From the NCBI RefSeq assembly GCF_900099965.1, contig NZ_FNDJ01000040.1, positions 26,721 to 90,720 of the forward strand: DNA of 64,000 nucleotides. The letters run 5' to 3'. Made by a program: the position numbers and the translations under genes. The notes beneath the pieces were generated by a model, which was not told the DNA's origin, made no database searches, and worked only from the letters and a program-made list of their open reading frames with translations. The DNA is from Nonomuraea jiangxiensis. GTDB lineage: Bacteria; Actinomycetota; Actinomycetes; Streptosporangiales; Streptosporangiaceae. Below, one piece after another: positions 32,106-40,745 of the stretch (position 1 is the first letter of the stretch; each line of letters starts with the position of its first letter).

Positions 32106-33157
32106 CCCCGCTCTCCCTCACCGTGCTCGTCCCCGCACACAACGAGGAGCACGGCCTCCCCGCCACCCTGACCTCCATCAAGGCCCAGTCCACCCCACCG
32201 GAAAAGATCATCGTCATCGACGACGGCTCGATCGACCGCACCGGCGAGATCGCGGCGAGCTATGGAGTGACCGTCCTACGCCCACCGCACAACCTCGGCA
32301 GCAAGGCCAAGGCCCAGAATCACGCGCTCCCCCACTGCGACACCGACCTGGTCCTGGCCGTGGACGCCGACACCGTCCTCGCCCCCGACTACATCGAGCG
32401 CATGAAGCCCGTCTTCGACAACCCGGACGTGGACGTGGCGGCGGGCAACGTCCAAACCCGCTTCGCCCGCACTCCCTGCGAACGCGGCAGATCCACCGAA
32501 TACCTCTTCGGCTTCCACTGGCACCGCCCGATCCAGCAACTGGCCGACAGTCCCATGGTCTGCTCGGGCTGCTGCTCGATGTTCCGGCGGACGGCCTTGA
32601 CCGCGTTCGGCGGCTTCCCCGAACGTACGATCGTCGAGGACATGGACTTCACGTGGAGCCGGCAGATCGAGGGCCGCAAGGCGGTCTACGTGGCCGACGC
32701 CATGGCCTGGGCCGCCGACCCGGAAACCCTCACCTACCTGCGCAAGCAGGTGTGGCGCTGGATGGCGGGCTTCATGCAGAACGTCCGCCTCCACCTGCCC
32801 AGCCTGCTCAGCCGCAAGCCGATGCTGGCCACCTGGATCATCGTGGCCCTCCTGGAGATCGTCCTGGCCCCGCTCTGGTGGATCACCCCACTGATCCTCA
32901 CCTTCGCCACGGACGAGCCCGTAGCCCGCACGCTCGCCTGGTGGGTGGGAGGAGAGCTCCTGCTCACCGTCCCCATCCTGACCTACGCGGCCAGACGCCG
33001 CCGACTCCCCCTCGGCCGCGTCCTGTTCAATCTCCCCTTCATCTACCTGAACAAGGCCGTCAACCTCTATTACGCCTGGAAGGCCCTCCTGGTGGAGCTG
33101 ATCATGGTCCCCCTCCGCCTCTCCCGCGGCCTCCTCGTCTACGAGAAAGGCCGCTGA
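32102..33157 (+). CDS. Family 2 glycosyltransferase, processive membrane type
   Basis: This is a 351-residue inverting glycosyltransferase of the cellulose/hyaluronan/poly-GlcNAc synthase type, likely polymerising or extending a surface polysaccharide from a UDP-sugar. The D,D,D,QxxRW motif set is complete: DDGS at 40-43, DAD at 88-90, VEDMD at 178-182 (Glu179-Asp180) and QVWRW at 216-220. Two or three membrane helices follow (about 235-330). The GTG at 32102 overlaps the stop of the 33-residue peptide gene. It lacks the long amino-terminal membrane helices of cellulose synthases, resembling PgaC-like enzymes. A tRNA terminator on the opposite strand starts nine bases after its stop codon. 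Confidence 0.88.
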   Translation: MTPLSLTVLVPAHNEEHGLPATLTSIKAQSTPPEKIIVIDDGSIDRTGEIAASYGVTVLRPPHNLGSKAKAQNHALPHCDTDLVLAVDADTVLAPDYIERMKPVFDNPDVDVAAGNVQTRFARTPCERGRSTEYLFGFHWHRPIQQLADSPMVCSGCCSMFRRTALTAFGGFPERTIVEDMDFTWSRQIEGRKAVYVADAMAWAADPETLTYLRKQVWRWMAGFMQNVRLHLPSLLSRKPMLATWIIVALLEIVLAPLWWITPLILTFATDEPVARTLAWWVGGELLLTVPILTYAARRRRLPLGRVLFNLPFIYLNKAVNLYYAWKALLVELIMVPLRLSRGLLVYEKGR

Positions 33158-33165
33158 CGACCAGC

Positions 33166-33202
33166 AAAAAGGCCCGGCTCCACCACCGTGGAAAACCGGG
33201 CC
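33166..33202 (-). terminator. Intrinsic terminator of tRNA-Ala
   Basis: Read on the minus strand, GGCCCGG (33202-33196) pairs with CCGGGCC (33177-33171) and is followed by TTTTT (33170-33166). The loop contains a smaller CCAC/GTGG stem. It lies 12 bases after the 3' end of the tRNA. Confidence 0.8.
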
Positions 33203-33214
33203 CTGCACATCTTG

Positions 33215-33287
33215 TGGAGCTATGGGGATTCGAACCCCAGACCTCCTCCATGCCATGGAGGCGCGCTACCAACTGCGCTATAGCCCC
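33215..33287 (-). tRNA. tRNA-Ala(GGC), second copy
   Basis: A 73-nt tRNA with acceptor stem GGGGCTA/TAGCTCC including the G3-U70 pair, anticodon loop ATGGCAT (anticodon GGC), discriminator A and no encoded CCA. It differs from the copy at 18458-18530 at only a few positions, mainly in the D and T arms. Flanking DNA is unrelated. Confidence 0.95.
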
Positions 33288-34417
33288 TGGTCACCGCTCC
33301 GAGTCCACCCGTTGCGGCGCTCGGAGAGCATATAGCCATCCACACCGATTCGCCTAATCGCGCCCTCCACCCCGCCCGAGCCACCCCCCATCCCCCATCC
33401 GCCCATGAACACCTCAAAGGTCACTGCACACCCACCCCTCCTCGCCTCACGCCGGCCATCCCTCCGCACCTCACGCCAACCGCCCATCCACGCCTCACGC
33501 CCGCCATCCCCCGCACCCTCACGCGCCACGCCTCACGCCCGCCATCCCCCGCACCTCACGCCGGCCGTCCCTCTGGACCCAGCCCCCAGCGGCCCGTCCG
33601 GACCGCCGGAGCCGTCCCATCGAGCCCGCCCCAGCCGTTCCTTCGAGCCCCCCAGCGATTCCTTCGGGTGCGCAGGTGGGGGTTACGCGCGGTTCGCGGT
33701 GTTGGGTGTTCGCCGAGCGGCATGCGGAGGTGGTGGATGAGGCGCAGCGGACACAACGGCACCTCAGCTCTTCCCTTCGGCGCCTTAGTCGTCCTTCGGC
33801 GCCCCAGCCGTTGCTCGGGCCTCGTCTCAGCCCGTTCCTCGGAGCCCAGCCATCCCTCATGCCTTGCCCCAGCCATTCTCAGGCCTTGCCCAGCCATCCC
33901 TCGGGCTTTGCCCCGGCGATCCTCAGGCCTTGCCCCAGCCATCCCTCGGGCTTTGCCCCGGCGATCCCTTGGGCCTTGCCCGGCTATCCTCGGGCCTTGC
34001 CTCGGCTATTCCTCCGGCAGCCCGGCTGTTCCTCCGGCGGCCCGGCTGTTCCTCCGGCGGCCGTAACCTGGACCCTCCGGTGGGCCAGCCCTTCTGACCG
34101 TGCGTCAGCCGTCCGTCCGTGCTCCAGCCATCCGAACCGCGAGCCCGGCGAATCCGCCACCGCAGTCACACCCTGAAGCCGAACCCAGGCCCTCCCCGGT
34201 CAAGGCACGGCACGGCCACGCCGACACCATCGCCAGCGTGGCACCAACCGGCGCATCACGCCTCAAACACGACACCACACCCCAAGGTGCAAGACATCAC
34301 ACCCCTGGAGGCAATGGCATCACGCCTCAAGTGGCGGCAAGCCGGCATGCACGCGCGACCCAAGGATCGGCCGGCGGCACGCCGGCCGTACGGCCCCCGA
34401 GCCGTACGGCGACCCGC
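33288..34417. repeat. C-rich intergenic region with minisatellite-like repeats
   Basis: This 1130-base gap holds no convincing gene. From about 33430 to 33575 a unit of roughly 26 bases recurs (CCTCACGCC[G/C]GCCATCCC and variants). From about 33850 to 34060 units of 20-23 bases recur (CCCCAGCCATCCCTCGGGCTTTG, CCCGGCTGTTCCTCCGGCGG). These include a 45-base higher-order repeat present twice. Reading frames are open only because stop codons are rare in C-rich DNA. The segment near 33680-33770 is less repetitive but also shows no recognisable protein. Confidence 0.75.
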
Positions 34418-35047
34418 CTAAACGTCGCTCTCCGGCTTGTCGTCACTCCGCACAGGCTCCGGCAGTGTCCCGGCGTTGTGTTCCAGCAGGCGCCACCCAC
34501 GGCGCCCTTCCTGCAACACGGACCAGGAGCAGTTGCCCAGCCCGCCCAGCGCCGACCACAGCGCCTCGGGCAGCCCGAGCAGCTCGCAGATCCCGAGCCG
34601 CAGCGCGGCCCCGTGGGAGACCACGACCAGCAGCCCGTCGTCCTCCAGCCCGGCGGCCCACCGGCGCATGGAGGCCGCCACCCGCACGGCCACCTCACCG
34701 ACGGGCTCCCCGTCTGGGGCCTCCCAGGCGGCGTACTCGTCGGGCCAGCGGTCGGCGATCTGCTCCCGCGTCAGCCCCTCCCACTGTCCGCCGCCCCGCT
34801 CACGCAGGGCCTTGTCGATCGCCACGTCGAGTCCGACGACGCGCCCGAGCGCCAGCGCGGTGTCGTTGGCGCGCTGGAGATCGGAGGAGACGATCATGGT
34901 GGGTCGTAGCGCCGCCAACAGTGAGGCGGCCCTTGCGGCCTGGGCCACACCCGTGTCGTCGAGAGGGATGTCGGAGTGCCCCTGGAATCGCTGCTCGACG
35001 TTCCAAAGAGTCTGCCCGTGCCGCAGACAGACGATCCGCTTGCTCAT
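34418..35047 (-). CDS. Histidine phosphatase (phosphoglycerate mutase-like, GpgP position)
   Basis: This is a 209-residue branch-1 histidine phosphatase. The phospho-acceptor motif is CLRHGQT with His10; the second catalytic His is in VVVSHGAALRL, and the proton donor Glu is in LRERGGGQWEG. The neighbours are the key: nadD, rsfS and this gene stand in the same order as Rv2421c-Rv2420c-Rv2419c of Mycobacterium tuberculosis, where the third encodes glucosyl-3-phosphoglycerate phosphatase. The same activity is plausible here (inference by synteny), but broad sugar-phosphatase action is possible. ATG at 35047. Confidence 0.85.
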   Translation of the reverse strand: MSKRIVCLRHGQTLWNVEQRFQGHSDIPLDDTGVAQAARAASLLAALRPTMIVSSDLQRANDTALALGRVVGLDVAIDKALRERGGGQWEGLTREQIADRWPDEYAAWEAPDGEPVGEVAVRVAASMRRWAAGLEDDGLLVVVSHGAALRLGICELLGLPEALWSALGGLGNCSWSVLQEGRRGWRLLEHNAGTLPEPVRSDDKPESDV

Positions 35048-35120
35048 GCAGCAGCCCCGCCGGAACCGTCGGAACCGCCGGAATCAGCACGAGCTTCTGT
35101 GGTGTGTTCGCTCCGCTTCC

Positions 35121-35516
35121 TCACGCGCGCGCTCGCTGCAGGTTGGCCTGCAGGACGCTCTCCGGCAGCGAAATGGCCGGGCAGTCCTTCCACAGGCGCT
35201 CGAGCGCGTAGAACGTGCGGTCCTCCTCGTGCTGCACGTGCACGACGATGTCGATGTAGTCGAGGAGCACCCACCGGCCCTCGCGCTCGCCCTCACGGCG
35301 GACGGGCTTGGCGTCGGCCTCGGTGCGCAGCCGCTCTTCGATCTCGTCGACGATGGCGCGGACCTGGCGGTCGTTGGTGGCGGAGCAGAGCAGGAAGGCG
35401 TCGGTGATGACCAGCTGGTCACTCACGTCGTAGGCGAGGATGTCATCGGCCAGCTTGTCGGCCGCGGCCTCCGCGGCGATGCGCACGAGCTGGACGGATC
35501 TGTCAGTTGCGGTCAC
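35121..35516 (-). CDS. rsfS: Ribosome silencing factor RsfS
   Basis: This is a 131-residue RsfS/Iojap protein, which binds ribosomal protein L14 and blocks subunit joining when nutrients are scarce. The diagnostic stretch is ADDILAYDVSDQLVITDAFLLCSATNDRQVRAI, followed by GRWVLLDYIDIVVHVQHEEDRTFYALERLWKDCP, where the second half contains the L14-contacting acidic and aromatic residues. The start is GTG at 35516, 12 bases after AGGAGGA. It lies between nadD and the histidine phosphatase gene on the same strand. Confidence 0.93.
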   Translation of the reverse strand: MTATDRSVQLVRIAAEAAADKLADDILAYDVSDQLVITDAFLLCSATNDRQVRAIVDEIEERLRTEADAKPVRREGEREGRWVLLDYIDIVVHVQHEEDRTFYALERLWKDCPAISLPESVLQANLQRARA

Positions 35517-35638
35517 GATGCGGGTCTGTCCTCCTGTGTCGGCAGCATGCCCTTATGTTGAGGGTACCCTTCCGGGCTGAAACCCCTCACGTACGGCATG
35601 ACTTCCCACGCGCGCGCCCCCGCCACGCGGCCCTTCGA

Positions 35639-36253
35639 TCATTCTGTGTGATACAACCCCCGTTTGTTGATGTACTGAACGATTCCGTCCGGTACCAGAT
35701 ACCAAATCGGTTCGCCTTTGGCCACCCGCTGACGGCATTCGGACGACGAAATGGCCAGAGCGGGAATTTCCAGCAACGTCACCTTGCCCTGGGGCAGCCC
35801 CGGGTCGTGCAGCGTGTGCCCGGGACGGGTGCAGCCGACGAAGTGGGCCAACTCGAACAGCTCGTCCGCGTTCTGCCAGCCGAGAATGGCACCGAGCGCG
35901 TCGGCGCCGGTGATGAAGTACAGCTCCACCTCGGGACCGTAAATTTCCGAAATATCCCGCAAAGTGTCGATGGTGAACGTCGGACCCGGCCGATCCACGT
36001 CCACCCGGCTGACGGAGAAGCGCGGATTCGACGCGGTCGCGATCACCGTCATCAGGTAACGGTCCTCAGCGGCCGAGACCACCCGCTCCACCTTCTGGTA
36101 CGGCCGTCCTGTCGGCACGAAGACCACCTCGTCGAGATCGAAGTGGTGGGCCACCTCGCTGGCGGCCACGAGGTGCCCGTGGTGGATGGGATCGAAGGTC
36201 CCACCCATCACCCCGACTCGGCGCTTCCCCTGAGCACCAGGCGCGTTCATCAT
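35639..36253 (-). CDS. nadD: Nicotinate-mononucleotide adenylyltransferase
   Basis: This is a 204-residue NadD, which makes deamido-NAD from nicotinate mononucleotide and ATP in NAD biosynthesis. The nucleotidyltransferase motif GGTFDPIHHGHL (with the HxGH signature) is at about residues 17-28, and the terminal ISSSECRQRVAKGEPIWYLVPDGI matches the ATP-binding SSTxxR motif in modified form. ATG at 36253 follows TAAGG; ATG at 36250 is equally possible. A much longer in-frame extension to 37906 is antisense to the M48 peptidase gene and rejected. It diverges from that peptidase gene and is followed by rsfS. Confidence 0.93.
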   Translation of the reverse strand: MMNAPGAQGKRRVGVMGGTFDPIHHGHLVAASEVAHHFDLDEVVFVPTGRPYQKVERVVSAAEDRYLMTVIATASNPRFSVSRVDVDRPGPTFTIDTLRDISEIYGPEVELYFITGADALGAILGWQNADELFELAHFVGCTRPGHTLHDPGLPQGKVTLLEIPALAISSSECRQRVAKGEPIWYLVPDGIVQYINKRGLYHTE

Positions 36254-36349
36254 GCAACGGACCTTACGCGGAGGCCCTCCCGCAACATGATGGGACCCCC
36301 CATGGTGATGTCCGCGCGCCACTTCCGTTGCGGACGTAGCATGCCGGGC

Positions 36350-37372
36350 ATGACGACCACCCCGGACCGCAACCGCGTCCAACTGCCCGGCATCTCGTCC
36401 CGAGCCTACGAACACCCCGCAGACCGGTCCGCCCTGGTCGCTCTGCGTAAGTTGAGTGGGTTCGACACGGTTCTCAAGCAGATGTCCGGACTCATCAGCG
36501 AGCGGCGGCTGCGCCTGATGTACCTGGCTTCGGCCGTGCGCGTGAGCGAGACCCAGTTCCGCTCTCTCTACGACATGGGCCGCGACGCCGCCTACACGCT
36601 CGACCTGCACCGGATCCCGGAGATCTACGTCCAGCAGGACCCGCAGGTCCAGGCCAAGGCCATCGGCTTCGACGACCCGTTCATCGTCGTGACCACCGGC
36701 CTGCTCAACCTCATGAACGAGGAGGAGCAGCGCTTCGTCATCGGTCACGAGACCTCGCACATCCTGTCGGGGCACGCGGTCTACCGGACGATGCTCGACA
36801 TCCTGACCCGCCTCGCCACCCGCGTCGCCTGGATCCCGCTCGGCTACATCGGCCTGCGCGCGATCGTCGCGGGCCTGGAGGAGTGGTATCGCAAGTCCGA
36901 GCTGTCCTCCGACCGCGGCGGCCTGCTCACCGGCCAGAACCCGGAGGCGGCCAAGCGCGCGCTGATGAAGCTGGCCGGCGGCGACTACACCCACGAGATG
37001 AACATCGAGGCGTTCCTGGAGCAATACCAGGAATACGACACCGCGGGCGACCTTCGCGACGGCTTCCTCAAGGTGCTCAACCTGCTCGGCACCACCCACC
37101 CGTTCGCCGTGGTGCGCGTGGCCGAGCTGGACAAGTGGCAGCGCAGCGGCGAATACGACCGCATCATCGGCGGCGACTACCCGCGCAGGGAGGACGACTC
37201 CAACGCTCGGGTGACCGACGAGATCAAAGCGGCGGCCGAGTCCTACCGCGCGTCCTGGTCGCAGTCGCAGGACCCGTTCATCGGCGTCCTGCGCGACGTG
37301 GCCGAGGGCGCGGTCAACGCGGGCGAGCGCATCTTCAACCGCTTCTCCCGCCGAGACGGCGGCCAGGGCTAG
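36350..37372 (+). CDS. M48-family zinc metallopeptidase
   Basis: This is a 340-residue Ste24/HtpX-type peptidase. The zinc site is HETSH (His133, Glu134, His137) with the third ligand in SELSSDR (Glu184, Asp188). A hydrophobic stretch (ILTRLATRVAWIPLGYIGLRAIVAGL, about 150-176) between the two halves of the site may anchor it in the membrane, though the multiple helices of HtpX are absent. The carboxyl region (about 270-340) is charged. ATG at 36350 is used; another in-frame ATG at 36341 is equally close. It probably acts in protein quality control. It converges on the kinase gene. Confidence 0.87.
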   Translation: MTTTPDRNRVQLPGISSRAYEHPADRSALVALRKLSGFDTVLKQMSGLISERRLRLMYLASAVRVSETQFRSLYDMGRDAAYTLDLHRIPEIYVQQDPQVQAKAIGFDDPFIVVTTGLLNLMNEEEQRFVIGHETSHILSGHAVYRTMLDILTRLATRVAWIPLGYIGLRAIVAGLEEWYRKSELSSDRGGLLTGQNPEAAKRALMKLAGGDYTHEMNIEAFLEQYQEYDTAGDLRDGFLKVLNLLGTTHPFAVVRVAELDKWQRSGEYDRIIGGDYPRREDDSNARVTDEIKAAAESYRASWSQSQDPFIGVLRDVAEGAVNAGERIFNRFSRRDGGQG

Positions 37373-37440
37373 CCGACCGGCCCCCGTACGCGACCGATCC
37401 GCTTGATCAGCCGCGTTGGTCCGCTGTCGCACGCAGCGGG

Positions 37441-39117
37441 TCAGAGCAGGAGGGCGATGGCGCGCACGGCGGCCGCACACAGGGCGACGAACCCGCCCAG
37501 CACGGCCAGTGCGCGCAACCCCTCTCTCCGCAGGTCCGGCAGCCGATGACCGATCCGCTCGATCTCGCGCCCGGTGATCCCGCCGCACAACATCCCGAAC
37601 ACCACGCCCGCCACGGTGACAGGCGCGGGCTGTTGCCACCAGGTGGAGTCGATCTCGCCACCGCCGGTCACCCAGAGCGCGCCGCCCGAGGCCACCGCCA
37701 CGGGCACGCCCGGCCACACCACGGCGGTGGCCGCCGCCCCGACCAGCGCGAGCGGGAAGAGCAACACCCGTAGCGTCACGCGGATGCGACGCGAGCTGTG
37801 TTTCCTGGTCAGCCAGTGGCTCATCCAGAGCGTCCTGGTCAGCACCACGAGGGCCGTCGTGATCGCGATGGAGGCGATCGGCACGATCACCGAGGCCACC
37901 ACGCACGGCACGGCCAGCACGGCGAGCAGCAGCAGCGCGCCGTTTCCCGCGGGCAGCGTGGTCGACGACTCGGCTCGCAACCCCGTCTTCTTGCGGGTCT
38001 GCGGCTTGGCCGCCGCCCTGCTCCGGACCGCCGCCGCCGTACGCTGGCGGGGCCCGGTGGCCTTGCCCTCCGCGTTGAGCCGGGAGCGCGGCGCGGGGAC
38101 CTTACCCCGGGCGGCGGCGGCCTTGTTGTCCGCGTTGGTCCGCGCCCGCGGCGCGGGCACCTTGCTGTCCGGATTGGCCGCGTTCGGCCGGCTCCGCGCC
38201 TTGGCCTCGCCCCGGGCGGCCTCCTCAGCCGTACGGCTGCGCACCGCCGTGCCGTTGCCCTCCTTGGCCGTGGCGGCGACCCGCCCGGCGGCCGGCTCCG
38301 GCTCGGCGGCACCGGCGGCCCTGCTCGTGACCTTGGCCAGCCGCGACAGCCGGTCGGCCAGCAGCGCCGCCGTGGGCCGCTTGCCGGGCTCCCGGTTGAG
38401 CGCGGCCCGCACCAGCGGCAGCAGCTGAACGGGCACGCCCTTGAGGTCGGCCTGCCCGTTCAGCACCGCGTACATCTGCGCCTCGGCCGTCCCCCGTCCG
38501 AACGTCGGCCGCCCGGTCGCCGCGAACGCCACCGTGGCCGCCCAGGCGTGTACGTCGGCGGGCGAGTCCACGTGCTCGTCGGCGAAGATCTCCGGCGCCG
38601 TGTAGCCGGGCGTGCCGAGGAACGTACCGGTCATGGTGAGCCGGGTGGCGTCGAGCACCTGCGCGATGCCGAAGTCGATCAGCACCGGCCCCTCGGCGCC
38701 CATGATGATGTTGCCCGGCTTGAGATCGCGGTGGACGACCCCGGCCGCGTGGATGATCGCCAGCGCGGCGGCGATGCCCTGGGCCAGCTCGACCAGCTGG
38801 GTGACGTCGAGGGAGCCGCTCTGGCGCACGCGTTCGAGCAGCGTGACGCCCTCGATGTGCTCCATGACGAGGTAGGGCCGGGCGCCGTCCAGGTCGGCGT
38901 CGAGCACCTTGGCGACGTACGGGCTCTCGACCCGGCGCAACGCGCGGACCTCACGCTCCAGCCGGATGCGGGACGTCTCTTCCTCGGCCAGATCGTGCAG
39001 GACCTTGATCGCGACGTGCTCGCCACGGCGGGTGCTGGCCAGGTAAACCTCGCCCATTCCGCCCCGGCCAAGCCGTTCGACCAGGGTGTACGGCCCGATC
39101 TTGCCGAGCTTGCTCAC
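37441..39117 (-). CDS. Membrane-anchored serine/threonine protein kinase
   Basis: This is a 558-residue Hanks-type kinase. The catalytic domain spans about residues 9-265: glycine loop LGRGGMGEVY, ATP-anchoring Lys38 (VAIK), HRDLKPGN with catalytic Asp131 and DFG with Asp148, then GTPGYTAPE. A long Ala/Arg/Lys-rich linker (about 270-400) leads to roughly four membrane helices in the last 150 residues (GALLLLAVLAVPCVVASVIV onward). It lacks PASTA or other extracellular repeats, so its signal is probably sensed within the membrane or by partners. ATG at 39117. It is the first of several minus-strand genes after the proBA region. Confidence 0.9.
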   Translation of the reverse strand: MSKLGKIGPYTLVERLGRGGMGEVYLASTRRGEHVAIKVLHDLAEEETSRIRLEREVRALRRVESPYVAKVLDADLDGARPYLVMEHIEGVTLLERVRQSGSLDVTQLVELAQGIAAALAIIHAAGVVHRDLKPGNIIMGAEGPVLIDFGIAQVLDATRLTMTGTFLGTPGYTAPEIFADEHVDSPADVHAWAATVAFAATGRPTFGRGTAEAQMYAVLNGQADLKGVPVQLLPLVRAALNREPGKRPTAALLADRLSRLAKVTSRAAGAAEPEPAAGRVAATAKEGNGTAVRSRTAEEAARGEAKARSRPNAANPDSKVPAPRARTNADNKAAAARGKVPAPRSRLNAEGKATGPRQRTAAAVRSRAAAKPQTRKKTGLRAESSTTLPAGNGALLLLAVLAVPCVVASVIVPIASIAITTALVVLTRTLWMSHWLTRKHSSRRIRVTLRVLLFPLALVGAAATAVVWPGVPVAVASGGALWVTGGGEIDSTWWQQPAPVTVAGVVFGMLCGGITGREIERIGHRLPDLRREGLRALAVLGGFVALCAAAVRAIALLL

Positions 39118-39199
39118 CGTCCCTCCCAGCCCGGCGCGCCCATAGGGGACACAACCCTAGCGCCGTGACGCGAGTCGCCGCGTGAGGCACGCCGAAGGT

Positions 39200-39376
39200 T
39201 TATCGGCGGGTGTGGTCGGAGAGCATGGTGTCGAAGTCGATCGTGGGCTCCTCGGACAGGTGCCTGCGGCCCTTCCTGCGCCAGTTGACGTGGCCGCGGC
39301 TCTCCAGCCAGAGCAGCAGCCGGTCGGCGCCGAAGAGCACCACGGCCGAGAAGACGAGGGCGACGACAATTTCCAT
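39200..39376 (-). CDS. Small single-pass membrane protein
   Basis: The frame from ATG 39376 to TAA 39202-39200 encodes 58 residues: a membrane helix (residues 1-22, MEIVVALVFSAVVLFGADRL), then a basic stretch (WRRKGRRH) and an acidic tail (SEEPTIDFDTMLSDH). GGGAGG lies immediately before the ATG. It stands between proA and the kinase gene on the same strand. The transmembrane-plus-charged-tail pattern and good codon bias support a real gene, but its function is unknown. Confidence 0.66.
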   Translation of the reverse strand: MEIVVALVFSAVVLFGADRLLLWLESRGHVNWRRKGRRHLSEEPTIDFDTMLSDHTRR

Positions 39377-39425
39377 GCCTCCCAGTCAAACCGCCGAACA
39401 TGCCCCGGTCAGGCCGACACGCCGG

Positions 39426-40697
39426 TCACCCGGCCACCACCGTACCCTCTGACGTGCGCAAATGCCCCTCACCGGTGAAGACCCACTTGGTGGAGGTCAG
39501 CTCGGGCAGCCCCATCGGGCCGCGAGCGTGCAGCTTCTGCGTGGAGATGCCGATCTCCGCCCCGAACCCGAACTCGCCACCGTCGGTGAACCTGGTCGAG
39601 GCGTTGACCGCCACCGCGGCCGAGTCGACCAGCGCCACGAACCTGCGCGCGGCCCGCTGCGACCTGGTCACGATGGCCTCGGTGTGCGCCGAGCCGTAGC
39701 GCCTGATGTGCGCCACCGCCTCCTCCAGCGAGCCGACCACGGCGGCGGCGATGTCGAGCGAGAGGTATTCGGCATAGAAGTCGTCCTCGGTGACGGGCAC
39801 GACCTCGCCGTAGCGGGCGATCGCGGCGTCGCCGTGCACGGTCACGCCCGCCTCCCCCAGCGCCCGCAGCGCCGCCGGCACGAAGGCGTCGGCGATGTCG
39901 GCGTGCACCAGGAACGTCTCGGCGGCGTTGCACACCGACGGCCGCTGCGCCTTGGCGTTGACCAGGATCTGCACGGCCAGGTCCACGTCGGCGTCGGCGT
40001 CGACATAGACGTGGCAGTTGCCGACGCCGGTCTCGATCACCGGCACCGTGGACTCCTCGACCACCGAGTTGATCAGGGCCGCGCCACCGCGCGGGATCAG
40101 CACGTCGACCAGGCCGCGAGCGCGCATGAGCTCCTTGACCGAGTCGCGCGTCCGCCCCGGCACGAGCTGCACGGCGTCGGCCGGGACCTCCGTGCCGCGC
40201 AGCGCCTCCTGCATGACGCGGACCAGGGCGGTGTTGGAGGAGTAGGCGCTGGAGGAGCCCCTGAGCAGCACGGCGTTGCCGCTCTTGAGGCACAGGGCGG
40301 CGGCGTCGACGGTGACGTTGGGACGGCCCTCGTAGATGATGCCGATCACGCCCAGCGGGACCCTGAGCTGGCGCAGCTCCAACCCGTTGGGCAGGGTGCT
40401 ACCGCGGACCACCTCGCCGACCGGGTCGGGCAGATCGGCCACCTGGCGCACGGCCTCGGCCACGGCCGCGATCCGGGCGTCGTCGAGCCGCAGCCGGTCG
40501 ATCATGGCCTCGGCGGTGCCCTGCGCCCTGGCGTGCTCGACGTCCTTGGCGTTGGCCTCGACGAGCTCGGCCGAACGCGCGACCAGAGCATCGGCGACGA
40601 CACGCAACGCCCGGTCCTTGGCCGCCCGCGGCAGCGGGGCCAGCTCGGCGGCGGCCTCTCGTGCCGCATGGGCGACCTTCAGGAACTCTGTGCTCAT
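39426..40697 (-). CDS. proA: Gamma-glutamyl phosphate reductase
   Basis: This is a 423-residue ProA, which reduces gamma-glutamyl phosphate with NADPH to glutamate semialdehyde, the second step of proline synthesis. It is an aldehyde-dehydrogenase-fold protein with the nucleophile Cys256 in QRPSVCNAAETFLVH, and PLGVIGIIYEGRPNVTVDAAALCLKSGNAVLLRG near residues 115-145. The terminal TSTKWVFTGEGHLR is also typical. ATG at 40697 lies 48 bases after proB, so they are cotranscribed. Length matches the family. Confidence 0.96.
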   Translation of the reverse strand: MSTEFLKVAHAAREAAAELAPLPRAAKDRALRVVADALVARSAELVEANAKDVEHARAQGTAEAMIDRLRLDDARIAAVAEAVRQVADLPDPVGEVVRGSTLPNGLELRQLRVPLGVIGIIYEGRPNVTVDAAALCLKSGNAVLLRGSSSAYSSNTALVRVMQEALRGTEVPADAVQLVPGRTRDSVKELMRARGLVDVLIPRGGAALINSVVEESTVPVIETGVGNCHVYVDADADVDLAVQILVNAKAQRPSVCNAAETFLVHADIADAFVPAALRALGEAGVTVHGDAAIARYGEVVPVTEDDFYAEYLSLDIAAAVVGSLEEAVAHIRRYGSAHTEAIVTRSQRAARRFVALVDSAAVAVNASTRFTDGGEFGFGAEIGISTQKLHARGPMGLPELTSTKWVFTGEGHLRTSEGTVVAG

Positions 40698-40745
40698 TGC
40701 TCCGCTCCGCTCCGCAGCTCCGGGCCTGTGCGGCCCTGCGCATGT

